Below, one piece after another: positions 7,606 through 16,268 of a stretch of DNA of 64,000 nt. This stretch comes from Mycolicibacterium confluentis (GTDB lineage Bacteria > Actinomycetota > Actinomycetes > Mycobacteriales > Mycobacteriaceae): contig NZ_AP022612.1 of NCBI RefSeq assembly GCF_010729895.1, forward strand, positions 4,464,001 to 4,528,000, read 5' to 3'. Both the position numbers and the translations under genes were made by a program. The notes beneath the pieces were generated by a model, which worked only from the letters and a program-made list of their open reading frames with translations, searched no databases and was not told the origin of the DNA. Positions within the stretch are counted from its first letter, which is position 1. The number at the start of each line of letters is the position of its first letter.

Positions 7606-8394
7606 TCAACGGGAGGCCGGCTTGGCGTGCTTGCTCTTCACCATCGTCATGAGCGCCACACATCCACGATCGATGTGTGCCGTCACCGCCGCCCGGGCCC
7701 GCTGTGGATCACGGGCGCGTATCGCGCTGACGATTTCACGATGGTCGGCGATGATCAGCTTGATCATCTCCTCGTCCTGAGAGCCGCCGACCACGGAGAG
7801 CATCACCGAGTTCGACTCCATCTCCAGGTGCGCGGTCTCGCGCCACAGCCGTTTCGAACCAGTCGCGGCTGCCGCGTTGATGTGCAGCTGCGCGTCGAGG
7901 CGCACACACTCAGCGAGGTTCCAACAAGCTTCGATCGCACCGACCAACCGGTCCAGGGCCTCGATCTCGGCACTGGTCGCCCGTTCCGCGGCGAGTTCGG
8001 TCGCGTACGCCACCACGGCCCGGCGGTAGTCGACCAGATCCTGGATCGACTCCTCGTCGAGGTCGGCGAGGCGGACCGTGCCGGTATCCGCCGGCGGCGT
8101 GGTCATCTGCGCGATGAACGTGCCTCCGCCGCGCCCGCGCCGGGTCTCGAGGTAACCGGCCCGCCGCATCTCCGCGAACGCGGAGCGCAAGGTGGCGGGT
8201 GCAATGCCGAGCAGTTGCGCCAGCACCGGCTCTGGTGGAAGTCGTTCGCCGATCTGGAGCAGGCCCGCGACGATCGCCTCCGTCAATCGCCTGGTGGTCT
8301 GCTGCACCAGGTTTCCGTCGGCCATCGGAGACAGGAACAGGTCCCGAGGATCGACTGGGTCGAACTGGGACTCCGGTTCCAGATCCGTCGCCAT
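7606..8394 (-). CDS. Second GntR-family regulator, FadR/FCD subfamily
   Basis: A 262-residue paralogue of the adjacent GntR protein. The DNA-binding part includes LLQIGERLPPEPVLAQLLGIAPATLRSAF and the wing GRGRGGGTF; the C-terminal FCD domain includes DLVDYRRAVVAYATELAAE, RLDAQLHINAAAATG and ADHREIVSAI. Start ATG 8394 is chosen over an upstream GTG at 8406 because GGGAG/AGAAGG then falls upstream rather than inside the start region. The two regulators are tandem and probably co-transcribed, suggesting that they either form an effector pair or control the separate halves of the catabolic cluster (aldehyde dehydrogenase/permease on one side, acyl-CoA genes on the other). Confidence 0.85.
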   Translation of the reverse strand: MATDLEPESQFDPVDPRDLFLSPMADGNLVQQTTRRLTEAIVAGLLQIGERLPPEPVLAQLLGIAPATLRSAFAEMRRAGYLETRRGRGGGTFIAQMTTPPADTGTVRLADLDEESIQDLVDYRRAVVAYATELAAERATSAEIEALDRLVGAIEACWNLAECVRLDAQLHINAAAATGSKRLWRETAHLEMESNSVMLSVVGGSQDEEMIKLIIADHREIVSAIRARDPQRARAAVTAHIDRGCVALMTMVKSKHAKPASR

Positions 8395-8603
8395 GTCCTT
8401 CTGCACTCTCCCAGCCGTCGGGCGCGCTGCGCACCCAGGGACGGGATCAACCGAACACTGGCACGCAGGTCTGTAAAACTCCTTCTTCGTAGGTTAGCGT
8501 GCCGACCGGCGCAGCGGTGCCCGGTTAGCCGGGTTCGCCCGCTCGGACGAGGGAGATTTTCGCCGAACGCACAAACCGTGAACTAGCGCGCCCCGACGGT
8601 GCC

Positions 8604-8618
8604 CGCCCTGAAAGGGCG
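8604..8618 (-). terminator. Short hairpin after the acyl-CoA dehydrogenase gene
   Basis: CGCCCT and AGGGCG pair exactly around GAA, about 23 bases beyond the stop codon at 8641 on the minus strand. No U-tract is present. The rest of the 246-base gap (8395-8640) also has a CCCGG-TTAG-CCGGG repeat at 8520-8533 but no gene that I can support. Confidence 0.4.
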
Positions 8619-8640
8619 TTCGAACTGTGCAATCGCCGCG

Positions 8641-9807
8641 TCAGTACGACTTCGGCAGCCCCAGGACATGCTGTGAGACGTAGTTGAGCACCATCTCCTG
8701 ACTGACCGGGGCCAGGCGCAGGATTCGCGACTCACGGAAGTAGCGCTCGACATGGAACTCCTTCGAGTAGCCCATCCCGCCGTGTGTCTGGATGGCCTGA
8801 TCGGCAGCCTTGAAACCGGCGTCTGCGCAGAGGTACTTCGCCATATTCGCCTCCCTGCCACACGACAGCCCCTGGTCGTAACGCCAGGCGGCGTTGCGCG
8901 CCATGAGTTCCGCGGCGTCCAGGCGGGTGGCCGCCTCAGCCAACGGGAACGCGATGCCCTGGTTCTGACCGATCGGACGGTCGAAGACGATCCGCTCCTT
9001 GGCGTAGGTGACCGCGCGTCGCAGCGCGGCCCGGCCGATGCCGAGGGCCTCGTGGGCCAGCAGAATCCGCTCCGGGTTGAGGCCGTCCAGCAGATACTTG
9101 AAACCCTTGCCCTCCTCGCCGATTCGGGCCGACTCCGGAACACGATGATCATCGAAGAAGACCTCGTACGACTGCACCGCGTTGCGACCCATCTTGGGGA
9201 TGGCGTTGAGGTGCACCTGGTCTGATTCGATGTCGATCAGGAACAGCGACATGCCGTCGGTCGGGCGCGCCGCGTCGACTCGAGGTGTGGTGCGCGCAAT
9301 CAGCACCATCTTCTGCGAGTCGCCGGCCTTCGTGATCCACACCTTGCGCCCGTTGATCACGTAATCGCTGCCGTCGCGCTTGGCGAAAGTGGTGATCCGG
9401 GTGGTGTCGGTGCCTGCATCGGGTTCTGTGACACCGAAACACACGTGCAGCGATCCATCGGCGGCGCGCGGCAGGATCTCCTGACACAACTCCTGGCTGC
9501 CGTGTTTGACGATCGTGTTCAGCCCGAAGATGGTCAGATGCATTGTGCTGCAGCCGTTCATCCCGGCACCGGATGCGGCCACTTCCTCGAGAAGCAGTGA
9601 CGCCTCCAGGATCCCCAACCCGCCGCCACCGTACTGCTCCGGAATGGCGATACCCAGCCATCCCCCATCGGCGAAGGCATTGTAGAAATCCCAAGGGAAT
9701 TCGTGCTTCTCATCCCGCTCTGCCCAGTAGTCGTCACCGAACTTGGCGGCCAGTTCGCGCACGGCGGCGCGCAGGTGTTCCTGGTCCTCGGTGAGTGCGA
9801 AATGCAC
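8641..9807 (-). CDS. Acyl-CoA dehydrogenase
   Basis: A 388-residue flavoprotein that introduces an alpha-beta double bond into an acyl-CoA. Typical parts are the N-terminal helices, CFGVTEPDAGTDTTRI in the FAD-binding strand region, GRKVWITKAGDS, and the C-terminal HGGMGYSKEFHVERYFRESR. The usual YEGT-type catalytic Glu near the end is replaced by ILRLAPVSQEM; instead a Glu stands in GLNPERILLAH, the position used by isovaleryl-CoA and long-chain dehydrogenases. This suggests a branched or unusual substrate. GTG 9807 is the start, with GAGGTAA upstream. It is the last gene of the operon monooxygenase-maoC-citE-acyl-CoA dehydrogenase, nine bases after citE, an arrangement like the M. tuberculosis fadE19/Rv2499c/citE group. 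Confidence 0.9.
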   Translation of the reverse strand: MHFALTEDQEHLRAAVRELAAKFGDDYWAERDEKHEFPWDFYNAFADGGWLGIAIPEQYGGGGLGILEASLLLEEVAASGAGMNGCSTMHLTIFGLNTIVKHGSQELCQEILPRAADGSLHVCFGVTEPDAGTDTTRITTFAKRDGSDYVINGRKVWITKAGDSQKMVLIARTTPRVDAARPTDGMSLFLIDIESDQVHLNAIPKMGRNAVQSYEVFFDDHRVPESARIGEEGKGFKYLLDGLNPERILLAHEALGIGRAALRRAVTYAKERIVFDRPIGQNQGIAFPLAEAATRLDAAELMARNAAWRYDQGLSCGREANMAKYLCADAGFKAADQAIQTHGGMGYSKEFHVERYFRESRILRLAPVSQEMVLNYVSQHVLGLPKSY

Positions 9808-9816
9808 GGTGTTACC

Positions 9817-10635
9817 TCACTTGTTGGTGGATGCGGTTTCAATCCGCCTGGCATGTCTAAGCAAAGGCTCGTCGATCATTCGGCCGCCGTAGCTGAACAC
9901 GGCGCTTCCCGCGGACGCCGCGGCTTTCAGCACTCCGCGGGCCCAAGTCACGTCCTCGGCCGAAGGAGTGAACGACTGCCGGATGACCGGCACGTGGGAG
10001 GGATGGATACAGGCTTTGGCCTGGAATCCCATTTCGACCGCTTCCAGGGATTCTCTTCGCAGACCGGTCAGGTCGGGGATGTCGACGTGAACCGCGTCGA
10101 CAGCGATCTTCCCGGCAGCGGCGGCAGCCAGCAATGTCATGTGCCTGGCTAGCCCAACCACCCCGTGGTAGGTGCCGAGTTGGGAGCGACTCGTCGTTCC
10201 ACCGAGGTCAGCGGTCAGGTCCTCGCCGCCCCACAACACTCCGACGCAGTTGGGGTGTTCCAGGATCTGTTCAGCCCGTAGGACTCCCCTGGCGGTCTCA
10301 CAGATGACGAGGACGCTGACACCGTCGAGGTGGTCGAGGTCCGACCGGTGTTGGACCTTCGGCACCATGACGGTGGCTGCTCCACTGGCACGGGCCATCC
10401 GGAGATCATCGTCATGCCAGGGTGAACCGACGGCGTTCACCCGGACCATCGCTGCTGACCCAAGATCGGCCAACGCCCCCGCCACCATCTCGCGGGCCGC
10501 ATCCTTCTCCTCGGGGCCTACGGCATCTTCGAGATCGAGGATCACCGTGTCCGAACGCTCGCGCGCCTTGCCGAAGCGATCAGGCCGGTTGCCGGGACAG
10601 AACAGCATCGCCGGCCCGTTGTCGACGAAGCTCAT
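9817..10635 (-). CDS. CitE-like (HpcH/HpaI family) acyl-CoA lyase or thioesterase
   Basis: A 272-residue TIM-barrel enzyme of the citrate lyase beta/malyl-CoA lyase family. Visible motifs are LFCPGNRPDRFGKA, the metal-binding LDLEDAV, MVPKV, LVICETARGV, WGGEDL and GFQAKACIHPSHV. Stand-alone CitE-like proteins cleave or hydrolyse 3-hydroxyacyl-CoA esters such as malyl-CoA, beta-methylmalyl-CoA or HMG-CoA-like compounds. The start ATG overlaps the MaoC stop by four bases (ATGA), so the two are translationally coupled. With MaoC (hydratase) and the acyl-CoA dehydrogenase it completes a dehydrogenate-hydrate-cleave sequence for a branched or dicarboxylic acyl-CoA. Confidence 0.85.
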   Translation of the reverse strand: MSFVDNGPAMLFCPGNRPDRFGKARERSDTVILDLEDAVGPEEKDAAREMVAGALADLGSAAMVRVNAVGSPWHDDDLRMARASGAATVMVPKVQHRSDLDHLDGVSVLVICETARGVLRAEQILEHPNCVGVLWGGEDLTADLGGTTSRSQLGTYHGVVGLARHMTLLAAAAAGKIAVDAVHVDIPDLTGLRRESLEAVEMGFQAKACIHPSHVPVIRQSFTPSAEDVTWARGVLKAAASAGSAVFSYGGRMIDEPLLRHARRIETASTNK

Positions 10636-11126
10636 CCCGCATCGCCCCGCGGCTTCATCAGCATCATCGCCGAACGGGATGCGGTGGCGACGACCTCACC
10701 TCGCTGGTTGGTCGCGGTGTGCAGGAAAGTAACGATGCCCACGTCGTCTCTACTCTTGGACAACCGTTTCTCCAGCACCCGAGTGGTGGCGTAGAGGGTG
10801 TCCCCGACAAACACCGGCTTGGGGAACTCCACGCTGCCGAACCCCAGATTCGCCACCGTCGTCCCCTGCGTGGTCTGGCCGACGCTCAGGCCCACCAAGG
10901 TCGACAGCGTGAACATGCTGTTCACCAGGCGCTGCCCGAACTGGGTCTCGGCGCTGCGGTGGGCATCGAGGTGGATGCTCGCCGGGTTCATCGTCAGTGT
11001 GGTGAACAAGGTGTTGTCGGCTTCGGTTACCGTGCGTCCCGGTGCATGCCGGTACTCGGTGTCGAGTTCCACCTCGTCGTAGTACAGGCCGCGTTGTTCG
11101 ACGACCTTCGGCGAATGTTTCTCCAT
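10632..11126 (-). CDS. MaoC-family (R)-enoyl-CoA hydratase/dehydratase
   Basis: A 164-residue hot-dog-fold hydratase. The region RTVTEADNTLFTTLTMNPA followed by SIHLDAH carries the Asp/His pattern of MaoC-type hydratases, and VEFPKPVFVGDTLYATTRVL is the typical later strand. It closely fits the mesaconyl-CoA/beta-methylmalyl-CoA dehydratase branch, which usually travels with CitE-like lyases. Start ATG 11126 is chosen because GAGG lies about ten bases upstream and because it falls just after the monooxygenase stop (11138); longer in-frame readings overlap that gene. It shares four bases with citE. Confidence 0.85.
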   Translation of the reverse strand: MEKHSPKVVEQRGLYYDEVELDTEYRHAPGRTVTEADNTLFTTLTMNPASIHLDAHRSAETQFGQRLVNSMFTLSTLVGLSVGQTTQGTTVANLGFGSVEFPKPVFVGDTLYATTRVLEKRLSKSRDDVGIVTFLHTATNQRGEVVATASRSAMMLMKPRGDAG

Positions 11127-11137
11127 GGTGCCGGACC

Positions 11138-13090
11138 TCAGTGTGCGGCCGTGACCGGCTCGGCCGCACCCTGTTTGACGTGGTAGTCGTTCAGGTCGGC
11201 TTCGCGGGTGAAGCGCCAGTAGTCCACGGTGCGCCAGGGGCTGTTGACCACAACGCGGCCCTGTGAGTTCGTGTAGTAGCTGCGGGACCCCGGGTGAGTC
11301 CAGATCATCCTGGAGTGCATCTCGTCCATGGTGCGGTTGTACTTGTCGCACACGTCTTCTCGGCACTCGACCTCGGTGACGCCGGACACGAACATCTGCT
11401 TCAGCATGCTCAAGATGTAGTTCACCTGGCATTCGACGATGAAGATGAATGCGCCACCGTGCCCAAGCGAGGTGTTCGGCCCGTACAGCGTGAACAGGTT
11501 CGGGAACCGTGGGGTGACGGTACCGAGGTAGGCGCGTGGGTCGTCGTCGTTCCATGCCTCGCGAATGGACACACCATCGCGACCGTGCACCGGCAGCGTC
11601 GACAGGAATCGCGTGACGTCGAAGCCGCTGGCGACAATGATGACGTCGAAGTCGTACTCCCTGCCGCTGTGCACGGTGATCCCGTTCTCCTGCACTGCGG
11701 TGATCGGCACGTCGACCAACTCGACCTGCGGCAACGTCAGTGTCCGGAACCACCCATTGTCCAGCAGCATCCGCTTGCCGTACGGCGGATACTCCGGCAC
11801 GACACGCGGAGCGAGATCCTGCCGGTCGCCGAGTTCGCTGAGGATGTAGCGCGTGAAGAACCGGCGGTGTCCGTCGTTGATCGCATTGAGCGAATGCTCG
11901 GGGTCGTGCCATTCGGGGTCCTTCTGCAGCGAAGGATAGGCCTTGCTGTCGAAGATCCACGTCAACCGCAGCCGGTACCACCATTCGTAGAGCGGAATCT
12001 CACTGAACAGGAAGCGCACCGCATCGGGAATGTCCTTGTGGAACTTGGCGAATGGGGCGGCCCATTGCTTGGACCGCTGGAAGATCGTCAAAGACTCGAC
12101 GTCGTCGACGATTGCCGGGACCAACTGCATTGCGCTGGCGCCGTTCCCGATGACCGCGACTCGCTTGCCCGTCAGATCGAGGCCTGCATCCCACTGCGCG
12201 GTGTGAACGACGGTTCCCTTGAACGACTCGAATCCGGGAATGTCCGGATACTTCGGCGTGGTGAATGCACCCACCGCGGAGATCACGACAGTGGACTCGA
12301 TCGTCTCGGCCGTACCGTCCGCGCGGCGCACCTGGGTACGCCACCGCTGGGCGGCCTCGTCGTAGCTGGCGTCGACGACCTCGGTATTGAACTGAATATG
12401 TTCGTAAACGCCGAATTCTTTGGCGACCGTGCGGAAATAGTCTTCGATCTCGTCACCCGGGCTGAAGTAGCGACTCCAGTCACCCTGCGCGAACGAGTAC
12501 GAGTACAGGTGGCTCGGGGTGTCCACACCGCAGCCGGGATACTTGTTCTGCCGCCAAACACCACCGACATCCGGGCCCTTCTCCACGATGAGGAAGGGGA
12601 TTCCCGCCTGGCGGAGCCGAACCCCCGCACAGATTCCGGACATTCCCGCGCCGACGATCACAACCCGGAAGGACTCCGGCATCTCAGCCGAGATCGGCTC
12701 GATCGTGGGATCCAGGAACGAGTTGAACCTTGCCGACATCACCTCTGCGTAGTCATCGGGGATCGACTCACCCACCGAGACGGTCATCATCCGCAGCAGC
12801 TGGTCATTGGCTGGCTGCGGAATGGCGACGGGCTTGCCGGCCCGCCAGGCCATGATCGCCTCGTAGGCACCGGCGCGGATCTCATCCTGGACCTCGACCG
12901 GAAGTCCGCCGGAGTCGTTGTCGTCGACCCCCTTGGAACGAGTCGGACGGTACGGCGGTTCAAGCCAGCGCTCGTCACCCGTCAGTTGGACGCAAAGCAT
13001 CTGCAGGGTAGGGACATTCGCCAGTTCGAGCGCCGTCTTCAACGCGCTCGCGAAGTCGGCTTCGCCGGAATTGTCCTGCTGGGTCGCCAT
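11138..13090 (-). CDS. Flavin-containing Baeyer-Villiger-type monooxygenase with N-terminal extension
   Basis: A 650-residue FAD/NADPH monooxygenase. After about 140 residues of helical extension come the FAD Rossmann motif GAGMSG (about 147-152), the Baeyer-Villiger fingerprint FKGTVVHTAQWD, the NADPH motif GNGASA, and a late ASGFD. Such enzymes insert oxygen beside a ketone to give an ester or lactone. Length and extension match 4-hydroxyacetophenone monooxygenase-type enzymes, so an aryl or alkyl ketone is a reasonable substrate guess. ATG 13090 is preferred to an adjacent TTG because GGAGGAG lies seven bases upstream. It is the first gene of a four-gene operon; no dedicated esterase is in the operon. 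Confidence 0.88.
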   Translation of the reverse strand: MATQQDNSGEADFASALKTALELANVPTLQMLCVQLTGDERWLEPPYRPTRSKGVDDNDSGGLPVEVQDEIRAGAYEAIMAWRAGKPVAIPQPANDQLLRMMTVSVGESIPDDYAEVMSARFNSFLDPTIEPISAEMPESFRVVIVGAGMSGICAGVRLRQAGIPFLIVEKGPDVGGVWRQNKYPGCGVDTPSHLYSYSFAQGDWSRYFSPGDEIEDYFRTVAKEFGVYEHIQFNTEVVDASYDEAAQRWRTQVRRADGTAETIESTVVISAVGAFTTPKYPDIPGFESFKGTVVHTAQWDAGLDLTGKRVAVIGNGASAMQLVPAIVDDVESLTIFQRSKQWAAPFAKFHKDIPDAVRFLFSEIPLYEWWYRLRLTWIFDSKAYPSLQKDPEWHDPEHSLNAINDGHRRFFTRYILSELGDRQDLAPRVVPEYPPYGKRMLLDNGWFRTLTLPQVELVDVPITAVQENGITVHSGREYDFDVIIVASGFDVTRFLSTLPVHGRDGVSIREAWNDDDPRAYLGTVTPRFPNLFTLYGPNTSLGHGGAFIFIVECQVNYILSMLKQMFVSGVTEVECREDVCDKYNRTMDEMHSRMIWTHPGSRSYYTNSQGRVVVNSPWRTVDYWRFTREADLNDYHVKQGAAEPVTAAH

Positions 13091-13395
13091 CAAGATTCTC
13101 CTCCACTGCGATTAGCGGCACGTTCGGCAGTCCCGCTACGCATGCCACGCAGGCGTGCTATTCAGACTGTCGAATTTTTGTACGGTAATACGAACCGCAA
13201 GAGGGTGTCAAACGCTGCCGACGGGGAGGTTTCCACGCGAACAGGAGCACCCCACATCAGTTGTGTTCACATTGCGCAGAAACCTGACTCAGGGCCGGTC
13301 ACGCATCAGTGAGCCGAAATCGCCCTCAGGACAGACGAATGCACACTCGGCATTGAAGGAAGGCGCATCGACCGACGCCGCAACCAAAAAACCGC
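13091..13395. other. 305-base intergenic region upstream of the monooxygenase operon
   Basis: I see no supportable gene here. The segment around 13170-13200 is AT-richer than its surroundings and contains TACGGTAATACG, so it probably holds the operon promoter on the minus strand, but I could not fix convincing -35/-10 boxes. The IclR gene lies immediately upstream on the same strand and is the likely regulator. Confidence 0.4.
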
Positions 13396-14148
13396 TTAGT
13401 TGGAGAGACCGCGCGCGGCATCGGCGACCAGACGGGCGATGTCGTCGAGCCTGGCTTCCATTCTGTTGGCCGGCCCCGCCAGACCGATCGCCGTGGTCAC
13501 TTCTGTACCCGCCACCACTATGGGGCTGGCCACACCGTAGAGATCGGGCACTCCCTCCCCGCGGTTGAATGCCACGCCGGTATGCCGAATAGTCTCCAAC
13601 TCAGCCTGAGCACGAGCGCGCTGCTCAGGGTCGTCGAACGTCCGGCGGAGGTATGAGTCTCTGCGGCGTTCCGGCATGAAGGCAAGGAAGCACTTGCCAG
13701 AACTGTTGGGCCACAAGGAGCGCCGTTGACGAAGCGGCGGCGAGGCACGGATCAGTTGGGTCGGCTCGACGACATCGACGTTGATCACCGACTCCCCGAC
13801 CAGCACCGCCAGGATGGCGGTCTCCTCACCTGACTTCGACAGCTGTTCCAGGATGTTGCGGTAGCCCTGGTGGACCTGCTGACCACCGATTGCCAGGAGG
13901 CTGGACACCGCGGGCCCCTGGACGTAGCGCGCCCCCTTTTCCTGCAGATAACCCGTCGCGACCAGGCCCTTTGCCAATCCATGGATGGATGACTTCGGGG
14001 CGCCCAGGATGTCGGCGAGATCACCAAGGCGCAACCCCGCCGACTCGCTTGCGATCACCGCCTCGAGAATCGACATCACACGACTGACCGTGCGGTGCTC
14101 GAGGGAACGTGCGGGTGCGGATTCGGTTTCACCCTGTCCACTCACCAT
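13396..14148 (-). CDS. IclR-family transcriptional regulator
   Basis: A 250-residue regulator. Residues about 15-75 form the winged helix-turn-helix (TVSRVMSILEAV, LRLGDLADILGAPKSSIHGL, GYLQEKGARY). The C-terminal half is the IclR effector domain, with LWPNSSGKCFLAF and GVASPIVVAGTEVTTAIGLAG. IclR proteins sense aromatic or short organic acids and control catabolic operons. Start ATG 14148 has AAGGGA upstream; longer readings enter a region without the family pattern. It lies upstream of the monooxygenase-maoC-citE-acyl-CoA dehydrogenase operon on the same strand, its probable target. Confidence 0.88.
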   Translation of the reverse strand: MVSGQGETESAPARSLEHRTVSRVMSILEAVIASESAGLRLGDLADILGAPKSSIHGLAKGLVATGYLQEKGARYVQGPAVSSLLAIGGQQVHQGYRNILEQLSKSGEETAILAVLVGESVINVDVVEPTQLIRASPPLRQRRSLWPNSSGKCFLAFMPERRRDSYLRRTFDDPEQRARAQAELETIRHTGVAFNRGEGVPDLYGVASPIVVAGTEVTTAIGLAGPANRMEARLDDIARLVADAARGLSN

Positions 14149-14305
14149 CGCTGGGTCCCTTCGCTCGGCGCCAGAGGCATGTGACGACGTTGGTGGCTGG
14201 CGCTGAACGGACCGAAGTGGCCTATGTGCTGACAACCCGGGCCAGCGCAAATCGGCCACCCGCCACCTCAGAACCTTAACGGACGTGCCGAGCGACAGCC
14301 CGTGA

Positions 14306-14725
14306 CTAGCCGACCTTCGTCAGCGTGAACGGCGTCGTGGTGACCGTTCCGCCGGGGCAGCTGTAGTTGTCGTCGAGCTGAAGCGTCCCGTTCAGCGTGG
14401 CGGGGTCGACGTCGAGTTCGATGTAGGCGGGCGCGTAGCTGCCGTCAGCGCAGATGACGCCGTCCGGCTTGGTGACGATGAAGTGCCACCGACCGTGCAC
14501 CATCTTCGCGGGCACGCGCCAGCCCTGATTGCTGGAGACCGTGCCCATACATCCCTCGGTCTGGCACTGCGTCTGCACCACCCAGATGTTCTCGTTGTCG
14601 CCGCCGGAATAGGCGCCGTTGAATCCCGCCTGCGGTTCCTCGGCCAGTGCCGGGGCCGCCAATGCTGTGGCCAGCGCCGTCGTGGCGGCCGCCGCGAGCA
14701 TCGTCCGGGTGATCGTCGCGTGCAT
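14306..14725 (-). CDS. Small secreted protein, unknown function
   Basis: A 139-residue protein with a clear signal peptide: MHATITRTM, an Ala/Leu-rich core, and a probable cleavage after ALAAPALA. The mature part has four cysteines (in the QTQCQTEGC segment, VICADG and NYSCPGG), likely forming two disulfides, and looks like the small secreted beta-rich proteins common in mycobacteria. ATG 14725 is preceded by AGGAGG nine bases upstream. I do not recognise a function. It is flanked by IclR upstream of its 3' end and divergent aspC. Confidence 0.8.
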   Translation of the reverse strand: MHATITRTMLAAAATTALATALAAPALAEEPQAGFNGAYSGGDNENIWVVQTQCQTEGCMGTVSSNQGWRVPAKMVHGRWHFIVTKPDGVICADGSYAPAYIELDVDPATLNGTLQLDDNYSCPGGTVTTTPFTLTKVG

Positions 14726-14923
14726 GGTGTGTGCCTCCTGGGCTGTGAGCGTTCCGCGAAATTAACAGGCGTGACGGCCCGAAATCGGCTGCGCGCACAG
14801 CAGACTGCCAGTCGTGTCTCAGTTGTCACCCAATGTGAGGTGAATCGCAATCTGTTCGGCGTTCGGCCGTGACACTGGCTCAACCCGAAAAAACGCTTCG
14901 ACAGCCATGGGAGAATGGGGTTC

Positions 14924-16189
14924 ATGAGCACCGAGCAGTTGCCGTGGCCTTCGGCTGGCCAGGAACCGCGGCAGCGCATCTTCACGCAGTCCACAAAGCT
15001 GCAGGACGTCCTGTATGAGATCCGCGGACCCATCCACGATCACGCCGCACGCCTGGAGAACGAGGGTCACCGCATCCTCAAGCTCAACATCGGCAACCCC
15101 GCCCCCTTCGGGTTCGAAGCACCCGACGTCATCATGCGCGACATCATCGCGGCGCTGCCGTACGCGCAGGGCTACTCGGACTCCAAAGGCATCGCCAGCG
15201 CCCGTCGCGCGGTGTTCACCCGCTATGAACTGGTCGAGGGCTTCCCCCGGTTCGACATCGACGACGTGTATCTGGGCAACGGCGTCTCCGAGTTGATCAC
15301 GCTGACACTGCAGGCCCTGCTCGACAACGGCGACCAGGTGCTCATCCCCGCGCCGGACTACCCGCTGTGGACGGCGTCGACGGCGCTGGCCGGCGGCACC
15401 CCGGTGCACTACCTGTGCGACGAGACCCAGGGGTGGCAGCCCGACATCGCCGACCTGGAGTCGAAGATCACCGACCGCACCAAGGCGCTGGTCGTCATCA
15501 ACCCCAACAACCCGACAGGCGCGGTCTACAGCCGCGAAATCCTCACGCAGATGGTGGATCTCGCGCGCAAGCACCAACTGCTGCTGCTGGCCGACGAGAT
15601 CTACGACAAGATCCTCTACGACGACGCCAAGCACATCAGCCTGGCCACCCTGGCGCCCGACCTGCTGACGCTGACCTTCAACGGCCTGTCGAAGGCCTAC
15701 CGCGTGGCCGGATACCGCTCGGGTTGGCTGGTGATCACCGGCCCCAAGGAGCACGCGAGCAGCTTCATCGAGGGCATCAGCCTGCTGGCCAACATGCGCC
15801 TGTGCCCCAATGTTCCTGCGCAGCACGCCATTCAGGTGGCGCTCGGCGGCCATCAGAGCATCGATGACCTGGTGCTGCCCGGTGGCCGACTGCTGGAGCA
15901 GCGCGACACGGCCTGGACCAAGCTCAACGACATCCCCGGGGTGTCGTGCGTCAAGCCGACCGGCGCCCTGTACGCCTTCCCGCGCCTGGACCCCGAGGTC
16001 TACGACATCCGCGACGACGAGCAGCTTGTGCTCGACCTGCTGCTGCAGGAGAAGATCCTGGTCACCCAGGGCACCGGCTTCAACTGGCCTGCGCCCGACC
16101 ACCTGCGGATCGTGACGTTGCCGTGGGCCCGCGACCTGTCCACGGCGATCGAACGGATCGGCAACTTCCTGGTCAGCTACCGGCAGTAG
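14924..16189 (+). CDS. aspC: Alanine/aspartate-type aminotransferase (AspC)
   Basis: A 421-residue PLP-dependent class I aminotransferase. The PLP-binding lysine lies in FNGLSKAYRVAGYRSGW, the substrate-binding arginine region near DHLRIVTLPWARDL, and INPNNPTGAVY is the cofactor-ring motif. From memory it is nearly identical through most of its length to M. tuberculosis AspC (Rv0337c), which transfers amino groups between glutamate and pyruvate/oxaloacetate in central nitrogen metabolism. ATG 14924 is taken as the start, with GGGAGA upstream; an in-frame ATG at 14915 would add three residues. The upstream 198 bases contain no other feature I can support. Confidence 0.93.
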   Translation: MSTEQLPWPSAGQEPRQRIFTQSTKLQDVLYEIRGPIHDHAARLENEGHRILKLNIGNPAPFGFEAPDVIMRDIIAALPYAQGYSDSKGIASARRAVFTRYELVEGFPRFDIDDVYLGNGVSELITLTLQALLDNGDQVLIPAPDYPLWTASTALAGGTPVHYLCDETQGWQPDIADLESKITDRTKALVVINPNNPTGAVYSREILTQMVDLARKHQLLLLADEIYDKILYDDAKHISLATLAPDLLTLTFNGLSKAYRVAGYRSGWLVITGPKEHASSFIEGISLLANMRLCPNVPAQHAIQVALGGHQSIDDLVLPGGRLLEQRDTAWTKLNDIPGVSCVKPTGALYAFPRLDPEVYDIRDDEQLVLDLLLQEKILVTQGTGFNWPAPDHLRIVTLPWARDLSTAIERIGNFLVSYRQ

Positions 16190-16268
16190 GTCCGCCGGGA
16201 CTGCGCCGCGCGTCGCCGGTGCCCTGACCCCGCGTCCCGGCCACAGGCCCGCCCTCTAGCCTGACCGG

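Noticed and set aside
11138..13312. Long plus-strand open frames opposite the monooxygenase and other minus-strand genes
   Set aside because: They have no recognisable protein pattern, and the opposite strand has clear enzyme motifs; high GC makes such shadow frames common.
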